Notes: a model not told the origin generated them from the letters alone. 33,392 nucleotides of DNA from Flavobacteriales bacterium (GCA_020628935.1 JAHDEG010000005.1:46425-79816); one strand, 5' to 3'. Positions 17,822 through 25,379 are shown, numbered from the stretch's first letter. Numbers and translations: made by a program.

Positions 17822-19180
17822 ATGAATAGTAAGCTGCCAAAGACATTATTTATTGTTTTTGCTGTTGTAGGTATCTATTATGTTGTGATGCGTTCTGTTG
17901 AAGTAGGCTTTACACATGACGAAAGCATTACGTATACAATGGCTAAGGGTGAAAAGGGCTGGCTTTTAACCGCTAATAATCATTGGTTGAACACGGCTTC
18001 TTCTTTTCTTTTTGCTAGAGTTTTCGGGTACTCAGAATGGGCTTTACGATTACCAAATGTATTGGCTTATTTTTTATTTGTTGGCTTTGTATATCGTGTT
18101 TTTGTTGAAAGTGAAAAGGGCAATAAATTATCATTTGTTTTAACCCCTTTTTTAATACTTAATCCGTATTTAATTCAGTACTTCAGTTTATGCAGAGGTT
18201 ACGGGCTGGGTATAGCTTTTTTTACGGGCTTTCTTTATTTTTTTCAAAAGCTAATAAAAAGTAGTCGTAAAGGCATTCAATGGTTTGTGATTTTAGGCTT
18301 ATTAAGTATTTACTCTAACTATTCCTTCATTATTCCGGTTACAAGCTTTATGCTGGTTTTAGTATTTCGTTTTTTAAGAGATAAGTGTCTTAGAGCAAAT
18401 AGCTGGTATATACTCGGTTTTGCTTTATGCTTAGTCCCTGCTGTAGTCAATATTAATTACCTAAGTTCAAATGGCCACTTAATGTTTGGGGGGGAGGATA
18501 ATGTAATTAGTAGCTCTTTGATTTCTGTTTTTGATAATATTTTTACGGGGCGATATCACGGTGCTCATTACTATACGCTCTTTGCTTTTTTTATGATAAG
18601 CCTTTACAGTTTATTTTTTAGAGGAAGGAAAGGAATACAATTCTATTTTTCATTAGCAATATTGCTTTTGTTACTAATACCTATATTTTCTTTTTATACA
18701 CTAGAAATAAAGTTTGCTAAAGAAAGAGCAGCGCTATATTGGATTGTTATTATATCTATTGTATTTAAATTCTATATTGATAAGCTTAGGAAACTAAACT
18801 TTCGAGCATTAATTATTTTGGTAATTTCAGTTGTCTCGTTATTGGGGTTTATAGAACGTTGGAATTTTAATTATTTAGATGAAAATAAGGTAGAGGCTGA
18901 TGTTCCTCAAATGTTAGAAGATTTAAATAATAAATATTCTACTGCCAATAATAAATACACAATGAGTATAGATTGGATTTTTGAGCCAACTATAAATTAT
19001 TACAGAGAAACAAAACAGTATCACTGGTTAGCGCCTGTAACAAGAAAGTCAATAAATAATAAAGCAGATTTTTTTTATTTTAAAGGAGATACAAAAGGAC
19101 CCAACTGTTCAAATATTTTAAATGATTTTTCGCAATCAAATACTAGGCTATACAGTAATTGCGTTTTAGAAATGAACTAA
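17822..19180 (+). CDS. Polytopic GT-C-type (PMT/GT39-like) glycosyltransferase
   Basis: 452 aa, about ten to eleven membrane segments, then a soluble C-terminal part from about 345. The first extracytoplasmic loop holds FTHDESITYTMA (30-41); an acidic pair (Asp33-Glu34) in this loop is the catalytic signature of GT-C enzymes of the PMT/ArnT type, which transfer sugars from lipid-phosphate carriers on the outer face of the membrane. ANNHWLNTASSFLF and EWALRLPNVLAY are the matching downstream segments. Donor and acceptor are unknown. It starts 15 bp after the macroglobulin stop and 30 bp before the sorting-domain protein, so the three probably share a transcript; a role in envelope glycan or protein glycosylation is an inference. 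Cys-rich end (CSNILN, SNCVLEMN) has no known meaning. Confidence 0.78.
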   Translation: MNSKLPKTLFIVFAVVGIYYVVMRSVEVGFTHDESITYTMAKGEKGWLLTANNHWLNTASSFLFARVFGYSEWALRLPNVLAYFLFVGFVYRVFVESEKGNKLSFVLTPFLILNPYLIQYFSLCRGYGLGIAFFTGFLYFFQKLIKSSRKGIQWFVILGLLSIYSNYSFIIPVTSFMLVLVFRFLRDKCLRANSWYILGFALCLVPAVVNINYLSSNGHLMFGGEDNVISSSLISVFDNIFTGRYHGAHYYTLFAFFMISLYSLFFRGRKGIQFYFSLAILLLLLIPIFSFYTLEIKFAKERAALYWIVIISIVFKFYIDKLRKLNFRALIILVISVVSLLGFIERWNFNYLDENKVEADVPQMLEDLNNKYSTANNKYTMSIDWIFEPTINYYRETKQYHWLAPVTRKSINNKADFFYFKGDTKGPNCSNILNDFSQSNTRLYSNCVLEMN

Positions 19181-19210
19181 AGAATTTTTTGGAACAAATT
19201 TTGGGTACAC

Positions 19211-19543
19211 ATGGGTATGAAGTACTATATTTTATTCTTTTTTTTATGTGTTGGTGTACGTGGTGAAGTGTTTTCACAAGTTAATAACAGTACGTTTAAT
19301 TCTAGTCAACGTTTTGTTTTTTATCCAAATCCTGCAAGTACATTTTTAAACTATAATTCAAGTTACGAAATTGATCTAGTAAATATTTACTCACAAACAG
19401 GTCAGCTCGAACTAAGATTTGCTACTAAAGGCAATTCTGGTCGCTTGCCTATTAGTACTTTAAATCAAGGTATATATTATCTAATGGCATGTAATTACTT
19501 AGGTGAAATTATCGTTAGTAAAAAATTCATTGTAAAACACTAA
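19211..19543 (+). CDS. Small secreted protein made of a T9SS type A sorting domain
   Basis: 110 aa. A signal peptide (hydrophobic 5-15, cleavage probably after VFSQ at 20-23) is followed by only about 13 residues before a type IX secretion C-terminal domain: FVFYPNPASTFLNYNSS (35-51; the YPNPA start motif), VNIYSQTGQLELRF, LPISTLNQGIYYLMA and the final strand with a basic end, VSKKFIVKH. In the family this domain is the signal that sends a large passenger through the T9SS to the cell surface. Here there is hardly any passenger. It may be a remnant of a larger cargo or a genuine small surface protein. No frameshifted passenger is visible upstream, since the GT-C gene ends 30 bp before. The start may be 19211 or 19217. 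Its stop overlaps the convergent patatin stop. Confidence 0.82.
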   Translation: MGMKYYILFFFLCVGVRGEVFSQVNNSTFNSSQRFVFYPNPASTFLNYNSSYEIDLVNIYSQTGQLELRFATKGNSGRLPISTLNQGIYYLMACNYLGEIIVSKKFIVKH

Positions 19544-21816
19544 TCATATCCCATTAACTCTTTTATACGGATAATTGAGTTTATATTCTCTTTAAGGTGC
19601 ATCGAGTTTTTAATTCGATTTTTTTCTTTACGAGTGAGGTGCCAACTTAATGAAATCTTATCCTCATCAACATTTTTCATCTGTAAGCTTACTACTTCTA
19701 TAGGCAGATCTGTCCATTTTACTATTTCCTGAATTGCGTTGTCTTGTGAGTAATTATGGGTATTTGTAAGATTGGTGTATATGGTGCCAATTGTAGAAGG
19801 GTTTTTTCTAAAGTTTGAAGGCTCACCACCCTTTTGAACATCATTTTTAAATAAATCTCTTATCTGAACCACAACAACTCCGCTTGTGTTTTCTTTAATC
19901 CAGTCTTTAAATATACTGAGGTACTGTAAAGTAATATCAGTTCCAAAATTGTCTCGTATACCAGCATCTAAAACTTGAATTAAAGGCTCTGAAGGTAAAC
20001 TAACATTTGGAAGGATGTAGGGAAAGGTCGCATTCATTCGCAAAGCACTACTGAATTTTAAATCGTATGGATTGTGATTTTTAAAAAATCTTGTAAACTC
20101 TATGTTTTCTGGGGTGTAATCATTTTGGGCGGAAATGGTTCCCCCCTTATTGGCTAAGAACGCAGATGGTTGTGCAGCTATTATTAGCTTTCTTGAATCA
20201 TTTAAAATAGTAGGAGATAAAATTAGTAGTGGAATATCTGAGTCAGCTTCTGGCTTTGTATAGTCTCTTATTTTTTTATCTAATATAAAGTTAGTGTTTT
20301 TATGAAATTGTTTTTCAAAAGCGTAAGCCCGATCCCGTATTTCATCTTCTCTAAAAAAATGATCAAACCTAAAATATAAGTCATGTACAGCAGTGGTAAA
20401 TATTATTGGGTTTAAAAGGTCTTTAGAGATATTAGCTATGTATTTATCTGCTTTCAAATGAATATTTTTTCCTTTTTTTCTTCGCCCGTGAAGTTCTCTT
20501 ACGTAAGCAGCTCCTAGCATCCCTCCTGATGAACCAGTAATTAAATGTGTATGATCTAAAAATTTATTATCAAATACGCTGTCTAAGTGTGCAAGTGTAT
20601 AATATGACCACATTCCAGATCGTAATCCTCCACCACTAACATTTACAAAAACTAATTTTGGCTTTTCTGTATTTTGAATAATTTGATTTTTCTTTTTCCA
20701 ATTTTCAAGTATTTCTAGGTGTGAAAAAATATCCTTTTTTACTTGAGCACTGTCATTATTGTGGGCATAAATATTTTTTGAAGTGTAAGGAGTTGGTTGT
20801 TGTTTGTAATCTATACCGTAAGCTTTATTAAACGAGTCAATGTTTGCGGAAGCTAAATAAACCCCAATGAGAATAAGTACAATAAGAACAATAGTTGACC
20901 ATTCTTTTAACCATGAGTAAATTGCGCTAAAAGCCATTACAATCATTGCTAACGTTGCCATTGCGCTAGCTCCTGCAGGTATTTGAAAAATCTCTTTGTC
21001 GCGGTAAATCCCTAATATTATAATAGTTGCTATCACAACAGTTTCAAATACTGATGCATTAATATGATTTTGAGAAAAAACCATTTGTAATGTATATGTT
21101 TCGTAATGTTTACTACCTCTAGCAAGTCCAATTTTAAAAGGATTTATCAAATAGGTTTCTACCCGAAATTCACTAACTCTGTGCATTTTTTTCGAAGCAT
21201 TATCAAGTTTGTAAAAAAATCCTCGAGCTAGGTTTTTTGATTGCTTTTCAGGATCGCTGGCTTCACTAATGTTTAAAATTTCAAAAATGCTTCTATTGGT
21301 GGAGAAAAAATAAGTGAGTGATATAATTATAAATATAGTATTGCCCAATGCAAATCCTAAAACGTTTGTAGAAACAGTCATTGTACTTTCAAACTGACTG
21401 TTTAGTTGAAAATCAACTAAGAAATAAATGTAGCTTAAAAAAAAGGTGACAGGTATTATAAAGTTATTAACGCAAAATTTAAAGAAAGGTCTTGCAAGGG
21501 TCGCTATTATTGGGAAACTATATCCATATAATATATACGTAGATATATTGTAAGCCATAATAAACCCACCACAGGCAAAGCCTAAAATTAAATGGGAAGT
21601 AAAATCAACTGTTCCTAAAAATTCAGGGTAAAGAAATAAATAAGGTATACCAAAACCAACGCCTAAATTTGAACTTATTGCTCCAAAAAGAAATCCCCAG
21701 AAGAGCAAAAGAATAAAGTTCTTTTTAAACTGGGCAATTAAAAGTTGGACAGGGAAAAAATAGATAACTCTTTGAAATCTTGTTCTTAGAGTAATGCCAT
21801 CATTTTTTTCGCTCAT
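19540..21816 (-). CDS. Polytopic membrane protein with C-terminal patatin-like phospholipase domain
   Basis: 758 aa. The N-terminal half (about 15-335) has roughly eight hydrophobic segments with a soluble loop around 190-240; the C-terminal half (from about 370) is a patatin domain. Its motifs are complete: oxyanion loop NVSGGGLRSGMW, nucleophile elbow GSSGG with Ser430, and the catalytic Asp617 in VLDAGIRDNFG (family D-G-G/A). Patatins hydrolyse acyl chains of lipids with a Ser-Asp dyad. The fused membrane half suggests that it acts on membrane lipids in place; orientation is not determined. FFKNHNPYDLKFSSALRMNATFPYI precedes the Asp motif as in other bacterial patatins. It is transcribed alone, preceded by a 248-bp divergent spacer, and its stop overlaps that of the T9SS protein by 4 bp. 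The function of the membrane half is unknown. Confidence 0.88.
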   Translation of the reverse strand: MSEKNDGITLRTRFQRVIYFFPVQLLIAQFKKNFILLLFWGFLFGAISSNLGVGFGIPYLFLYPEFLGTVDFTSHLILGFACGGFIMAYNISTYILYGYSFPIIATLARPFFKFCVNNFIIPVTFFLSYIYFLVDFQLNSQFESTMTVSTNVLGFALGNTIFIIISLTYFFSTNRSIFEILNISEASDPEKQSKNLARGFFYKLDNASKKMHRVSEFRVETYLINPFKIGLARGSKHYETYTLQMVFSQNHINASVFETVVIATIIILGIYRDKEIFQIPAGASAMATLAMIVMAFSAIYSWLKEWSTIVLIVLILIGVYLASANIDSFNKAYGIDYKQQPTPYTSKNIYAHNNDSAQVKKDIFSHLEILENWKKKNQIIQNTEKPKLVFVNVSGGGLRSGMWSYYTLAHLDSVFDNKFLDHTHLITGSSGGMLGAAYVRELHGRRKKGKNIHLKADKYIANISKDLLNPIIFTTAVHDLYFRFDHFFREDEIRDRAYAFEKQFHKNTNFILDKKIRDYTKPEADSDIPLLILSPTILNDSRKLIIAAQPSAFLANKGGTISAQNDYTPENIEFTRFFKNHNPYDLKFSSALRMNATFPYILPNVSLPSEPLIQVLDAGIRDNFGTDITLQYLSIFKDWIKENTSGVVVVQIRDLFKNDVQKGGEPSNFRKNPSTIGTIYTNLTNTHNYSQDNAIQEIVKWTDLPIEVVSLQMKNVDEDKISLSWHLTRKEKNRIKNSMHLKENINSIIRIKELMGYD

Positions 21817-22064
21817 TTTAATTTCTTCTAAAGGTCTAGTAATATACGGGTTCTAATGCTTTAATGTTGCGAAATATTGTATAAAATTTAAACATTAACA
21901 GGGTATATTCATTCAAATTGATTTGTTTAGGCCAAACACGTTTACGCGCATAGTTTATAGAAGAATCTAAATTCGAGAAATATGCCTTATAACTTTGCAA
22001 AACATTGGAGTTGGTTTTCCATAGGTTAAGGAAGACTAGAAAATATTTTTTATTTTAGCATATT
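21817..22064. other. Divergent spacer between patatin and M23 peptidase genes
   Basis: 248 bp with promoters for both sides. On the plus strand TAACTTTG (21990-21997) is an exact -7 match for the M23 gene. On the minus strand a frame of 54 codons could start at TTG 22000 and end at TAG 21836, 19 bp before patatin; its first-position purine content is about half, so coding is doubtful. A TGTTT/AAACA inverted repeat with a five-base loop is near 21948-21962. No clear -7 box for patatin was found. Confidence 0.45.
21990..21997 (+). promoter_or_regulatory. Promoter -7 box for M23 peptidase and MerR genes
   Basis: TAACTTTG matches TAnnTTTG exactly and would give a leader of about 60 nt before the ATG at 22065. 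No clear -33 element. Confidence 0.45.
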
Positions 22065-23036
22065 ATGAAAAAATCAAAATATCGGTATAATTTACAAACT
22101 TTAACTTATGAAAAAGTTAATGTTTCTATTAAAGACCGGCTGTATAGGTTTCTATTTCATATCTCGTTAGGTTTAGTTTTTGCGGCTGTTTTTATTGTTT
22201 TAGTTTATTCTTTAGTTGATTCTCCAAAAGAAAAAATGTTACGAAGAGAGAATGCTCAATTAAAAACACAATATGAATTTATGAATAAGAAGCTTGAAGT
22301 GGTTTCTAATTCATTAGTAAGTTTGCAACAGCGAGATGATAACATTTATAGGATTATTTTTGAGGCTGAGCCAATAACTAAGGAAGAAAGAAATGCTGGT
22401 TTTGGTGGAGTTAATAGGTATAAAAATTTAGAAGGGTTCAATAATTCTGAATTGATAATTTCAACCTCTAAGCGATTAGATAAATTGGCTAAACAAATGT
22501 ACGTTCAATCTAAGTCGTTTGATGAGTTATTGAGTTTGGCCGAACAAAAAGAAAAAATGTTGGCTAGCATTCCTGCAATTCAGCCGGTAGCTAATGAAGA
22601 TTTAACTCGTATGGCTTCCGGATATGGCAATAGAATTCATCCTATATATAAAACGGAGAAAATGCATTGGGGAATGGATTTTACTGCTAATACAGGTATC
22701 GAAATCTATTCTACCGGAAATGGTAAAGTAGAAACAGTAGAAAATTCTAATAAAGGGTATGGTAATCATGTAGTTGTAAATCACGGGTATGGCTACAAAA
22801 CACTATATGCTCATATGAGCAAAGTAAAAGTTAGGCCAGGACAAAAGGTAAGTAGAGGAGATGTGCTTGGCTTTGTTGGAAGTACAGGAACCTCTACCGC
22901 CCCACATTTGCATTACGAAGTTATTAAGGATGGAGAAAAAATTAACCCAGTTAATTTCTATTTCAACGATTTAAGCCCTGATGAGTTTGATAGAATGCTT
23001 GAGATCTCATCATCAAATAACCAATCTTTCGATTAA
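22065..23036 (+). CDS. Membrane-anchored M23 family metallopeptidase
   Basis: 323 aa. A basic cytoplasmic start, one membrane helix (about 32-52), then a coiled-coil-like region (57-165, KEKMLRRENAQLKTQ...) and a C-terminal LytM/M23 domain (about 185-310). Zinc ligands are complete: His201 and Asp205 (MHWGMD) and His283 in HLH (281-283), with YAHM at 249-252. Proteins of this build cleave peptidoglycan cross-bridges in the periplasm or, when inactive, activate amidases; the complete ligand set argues for an active endopeptidase. GNHVVVNHGYGYKTLYAHM and GSTGTSTAPHLHYEV are textbook M23 segments. Its stop codon TAA overlaps the ATG of the MerR gene (TAATG), so the two are translationally coupled. 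Confidence 0.93.
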   Translation: MKKSKYRYNLQTLTYEKVNVSIKDRLYRFLFHISLGLVFAAVFIVLVYSLVDSPKEKMLRRENAQLKTQYEFMNKKLEVVSNSLVSLQQRDDNIYRIIFEAEPITKEERNAGFGGVNRYKNLEGFNNSELIISTSKRLDKLAKQMYVQSKSFDELLSLAEQKEKMLASIPAIQPVANEDLTRMASGYGNRIHPIYKTEKMHWGMDFTANTGIEIYSTGNGKVETVENSNKGYGNHVVVNHGYGYKTLYAHMSKVKVRPGQKVSRGDVLGFVGSTGTSTAPHLHYEVIKDGEKINPVNFYFNDLSPDEFDRMLEISSSNNQSFD

Positions 23037-23371
23037 TGCCTTACAAAGAAAAAGAAATTGAAAAATTATTTTATTCCATCGGTGAAGTTGCCACCATGTT
23101 TGAGGTTAATACTTCACTAATTCGCTTTTGGGAAAAAGAATTCGATGTACTAAAGCCTAAAAAAAACAAAAAAGGCAATCGTTTATTTACAAAAGAAGAC
23201 TTAGAAAACCTAAAGATGATATACAGCCTTGTTAAAGAGGAGGGATATACCCTTGACGGTGCAAAAAAGGTAATGAAAGAAAGTAAAAACGAAATAAATA
23301 AACGCCTTAGTTTAAGAACTAAGCTTACTTCTATCAGAAACGAATTAATAAAACTCAAAGAACAACTTTAA
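23036..23371 (+). CDS. MerR family transcriptional regulator
   Basis: 111 aa. A winged helix MerR DNA-binding domain occupies about 10-78: FYSIGEVATMFEVNTSLIRFW (helix-turn-helix) and GNRLFTKEDLENLKMIYSLV (wing and second helix), then GYTLDGAKKVMKES. The C-terminal helix (83-111) is a short dimerisation coiled coil; there is no effector-binding domain and no Cys metal site, so the signal is unknown. In Bacteroidota a MerR protein of this size commonly follows an M23 peptidase gene; here its start overlaps the M23 stop by one base. A Lys-rich loop (KPKKNKKGNRLF) is typical of these AT-rich homologues. A role in envelope gene control is inferred only from the neighbour. Confidence 0.9.
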   Translation: MPYKEKEIEKLFYSIGEVATMFEVNTSLIRFWEKEFDVLKPKKNKKGNRLFTKEDLENLKMIYSLVKEEGYTLDGAKKVMKESKNEINKRLSLRTKLTSIRNELIKLKEQL

Positions 23372-23420
23372 TTATTTAATAATTAGTCAATAAATATTAT
23401 TTGTATTTATATTTATCGTA

Positions 23421-23432
23421 ATATTGCAATAT
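23421..23432. promoter_or_regulatory. Perfect 12-bp palindrome, candidate ArsR operator
   Basis: ATATTGCAATAT reads the same on both strands and lies 6 bp before the arsR start at 23439. It overlaps a -7-like box TAATATTG (23419-23426, one mismatch to TAnnTTTG). Position and symmetry fit an autorepression site for the dimeric ArsR protein. Confidence 0.5.
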
Positions 23433-23438
23433 AATTAT

Positions 23439-23771
23439 ATGGGAGTCACTAAAACTATTTATTATACGAGTGAGCAAAATGAATTAGCGGCTATTGCTAA
23501 AGCATTGGCACACCCTGCACGTATTGCTATTATAGATTATCTATTAAAAGTCAATAAGTGTATTTGCAAGGATATCGTTAATGAGTTATCTCTGGCTCAG
23601 CCTACTATTTCTCAACATTTAAAAGAGTTAAAAAGCGTTGGTTTAATTCAGGGAAGTATTGAGGGCACCGCAATATGTTATTGTATTAATCATAAAACAG
23701 TTGGCTTACTGCAAGCGTACATTTTAAAAATAGCAACTCAGTTAAAATGTGAGGATACCAATTGTTGTTAA
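23439..23771 (+). CDS. arsR: ArsR/SmtB family repressor with arsenic-type CxC
   Basis: 110 aa from ATG 23439 (the frame is open to a TTG at 23424, but that would overlap the promoter palindrome). Winged helix repressor: KALAHPARIAIIDYLL, then KCICKDIVNEL with Cys41 and Cys43 at the position of the As(III)-binding Cys32/Cys34 of E. coli ArsR (CVC), recognition helix LAQPTISQHLKELKSVGL, and wing GSIEGTAICYCI. Unusually Cys-rich: also Cys80, Cys82 and a tail CEDTNCC (104-110). Family role: repressing its own operon until a thiophilic metalloid or metal binds. The next gene, 11 bp on, is a DUF6428-like protein, but no ArsC, ACR3 or ArsB follows. Arsenite or antimonite is the likely inducer, not proved. 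Confidence 0.9.
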   Translation: MGVTKTIYYTSEQNELAAIAKALAHPARIAIIDYLLKVNKCICKDIVNELSLAQPTISQHLKELKSVGLIQGSIEGTAICYCINHKTVGLLQAYILKIATQLKCEDTNCC

Positions 23772-23782
23772 ACTAATATTAT

Positions 23783-24241
23783 ATGAAATTATCAGAAGTA
23801 AAAACACATTTATTAAACTTAGAAAGTGTTCAATTTAATCTAGAAAATGGTGAAAGTGTGCCAAAACATTTTCATGTAACTGAAGTAGGCTTAGTTACTA
23901 AAAAATTTATTGATTGTGGAGGTAAACTAAGAGAAGAGAGAGTAGTGAGTTTTCAATTGTGGAACTCTGTTGACTTTTATCATCGTTTAAAGGCAAATAA
24001 ATTAGTTTCAATCATTGAGCTTGCAGAAAAACAATTGAATTTGCCTGATGCTAATGTCGAAGTGGAATATCAAAATTCAACAATTGGTAAATATGATTTA
24101 GAATTTGCAGAGAATACGTTTATCCTCAAAAACAAATCAACTGCTTGTTTGGCACTAGATGAGTGTGGCGTGACAAATGCAATAGAAAAGGTTAAAGAAA
24201 AAGTAACTAGTTGTTGCTCGCCAGATTCTGGTTGTTGTTAA
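23783..24241 (+). CDS. DUF6428-like protein with Cys-rich tail
   Basis: 152 aa, cytosolic, no signal peptide. The segment SVPKHFHVTEVGLVTKKFID (25-44) with His29 and His31, then CGG at 45-47, QLWNSVDFYHRLK and CLALDECG (122-129) are the features I associate from memory with the DUF6428 family, which often sits in Bacteroidota ars loci. The last nine residues, CCSPDSGCC, hold four cysteines as two vicinal pairs. With C45, C122 and C128 this gives seven cysteines and a paired-His motif, so binding of a soft metal or metalloid is a reasonable inference; no enzyme activity is known to me. Co-transcribed with arsR (11 bp gap). Its last 35 bp overlap the end of the convergent arginase-family gene. 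Confidence 0.75.
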   Translation: MKLSEVKTHLLNLESVQFNLENGESVPKHFHVTEVGLVTKKFIDCGGKLREERVVSFQLWNSVDFYHRLKANKLVSIIELAEKQLNLPDANVEVEYQNSTIGKYDLEFAENTFILKNKSTACLALDECGVTNAIEKVKEKVTSCCSPDSGCC

Positions 24242-25229
24242 TTTTAGATAAGCTGCTCATAAGTTCATAAATAATTAAACCAATAAGTTTTGAAGTTTTG
24301 TTGCCTTTATCTAAACTGGGTGAAACTTCTGCTACATCAAAACTTATTAGTTTTTTAGATTGTGCAACAGCTCTTATGATTTCAACTATCGTTTTTGGGT
24401 CTAAACCAAAAGGTTGAATAGCCGAAACCCCTGGTGCGTAAGCTGAGTTAATAACATCTGAGCATAGGGTGAGATAAATAAAATCATTGTTGTTAATAAA
24501 GGTATTTATTTCGGTTTTTATCGTTTCAATTGTATTAGTATTACAATCTTCTGCAAACAGATATTTGGTGTTTAGTTTATCTGCTCTATCAAAAAGTAAT
24601 TGTGTATTACCTGCCGGCTGAATGCCTAAACACATATAATTAAAAGTTCTATTTTCTTTTACGCAGTTATCTGCAATTTGAGAAAACATAGTGCCAGAAG
24701 AGGTTCCTTTATCATAAGGTCTTAAATCAAAATGAGCATCAATATTTATAATTCCTAAAGCAACATCATTTCCATGTTGTTTTATTAGGTGTTTTTTAAT
24801 TCCATTATAATTTCCAAAAGCTATGTCATGACCTCCTCCTAAAACAATGGGAAAATAATTTTTTTTAAGAAGCTCTTCAACTGAATTTGCTAAATCATTT
24901 TGTACTTCCTCCATATTATTATCCTTACAAAATAAATTTCCGGCATCGGCTACCTCAAATTGGTTCATAAATGAAGCGGGTAAACTAGCAAATGCTTTAC
25001 GAATTTCAAAAGGGCCTTCTTTAGCGCCTAGTCTGCCAAAATTTCTTTTAATACCTTCATCAGTACAGTATCCTAAAAAACAAGGGGTTAATTTCTGTTT
25101 TTGGGTAAGCTCTAAAAGATTACATAGTTCAATAATTTGGTGCATTCTAAAGGCACGCTTATCTACTTCGCTATCAATCCTTCCTACCCAAAAATTATTT
25201 TCAGTTTTTTGATATTTTTTTAAAATCAT
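24207..25229 (-). CDS. Arginase/agmatinase/formimidoylglutamase family hydrolase
   Basis: 340 aa from ATG 25229; the frame extends to 25304, but the extra stretch would include the promoter. Ureohydrolase fold with GGGHD (131-135, ligand His134), NIDAHFD (162-168; Asp164, His166, Asp168) and the last metal segment LTLCSDVINSAYAPGVSA (253-270). In arginases this last motif is SxDxD; here the first Asp is Cys256 and only Asp258 remains. The family hydrolyses guanidino or formimino groups with two Mn ions. The APGVSA ending and overall form look most like formimidoylglutamase (HutG, histidine degradation), but no hut gene is near. The Asn-rich tail beyond residue 328 lies in the 35-bp overlap with the DUF6428-like gene. 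Substrate uncertain. Confidence 0.82.
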   Translation of the reverse strand: MILKKYQKTENNFWVGRIDSEVDKRAFRMHQIIELCNLLELTQKQKLTPCFLGYCTDEGIKRNFGRLGAKEGPFEIRKAFASLPASFMNQFEVADAGNLFCKDNNMEEVQNDLANSVEELLKKNYFPIVLGGGHDIAFGNYNGIKKHLIKQHGNDVALGIINIDAHFDLRPYDKGTSSGTMFSQIADNCVKENRTFNYMCLGIQPAGNTQLLFDRADKLNTKYLFAEDCNTNTIETIKTEINTFINNNDFIYLTLCSDVINSAYAPGVSAIQPFGLDPKTIVEIIRAVAQSKKLISFDVAEVSPSLDKGNKTSKLIGLIIYELMSSLSKINNNQNLASNN

Positions 25230-25247
25230 AACCTTGTTTTGCCTACC

Positions 25248-25255
25248 CAAATATA
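25248..25255 (-). promoter_or_regulatory. Promoter -7 box for the arginase-family gene
   Basis: TATATTTG on the minus strand is an exact TAnnTTTG match, 18 bp before the chosen ATG at 25229. It supports that start over the longer frame, whose start would lie upstream of the box. Confidence 0.5.
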
Positions 25256-25340
25256 AGAGTTTGTAGTATTTAAATTGTTTTGTTTTTATGCCACAAAATA
25301 ACATATTCTAACATTGTATGTTTTTGGATAGCAGATTTAC

Positions 25341-25348
25341 TATTTTTG
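25341..25348 (+). promoter_or_regulatory. Promoter -7 box for yebC
   Basis: TATTTTTG is an exact TAnnTTTG match, 31 bp before the ATG at 25380; a TTG at 25314-25316 lies 24 bp upstream as a possible -33 element. Confidence 0.5.
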
Positions 25349-25379
25349 AGCCAAGTTAACTCAGATTAAATAAAAAAAT

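Noticed and set aside
23424-23438. TTG start for arsR
   Set aside because: It lies within the operator palindrome; ATG 23439 gives the usual N-terminus.
23439-24241. A complete arsenic resistance operon
   Set aside because: Only the repressor and a DUF6428-like gene are present; the next gene is convergent and belongs to the arginase family.
25230-25304. Upstream extension of the arginase-family protein
   Set aside because: It contains the exact -7 box and no family-conserved sequence.
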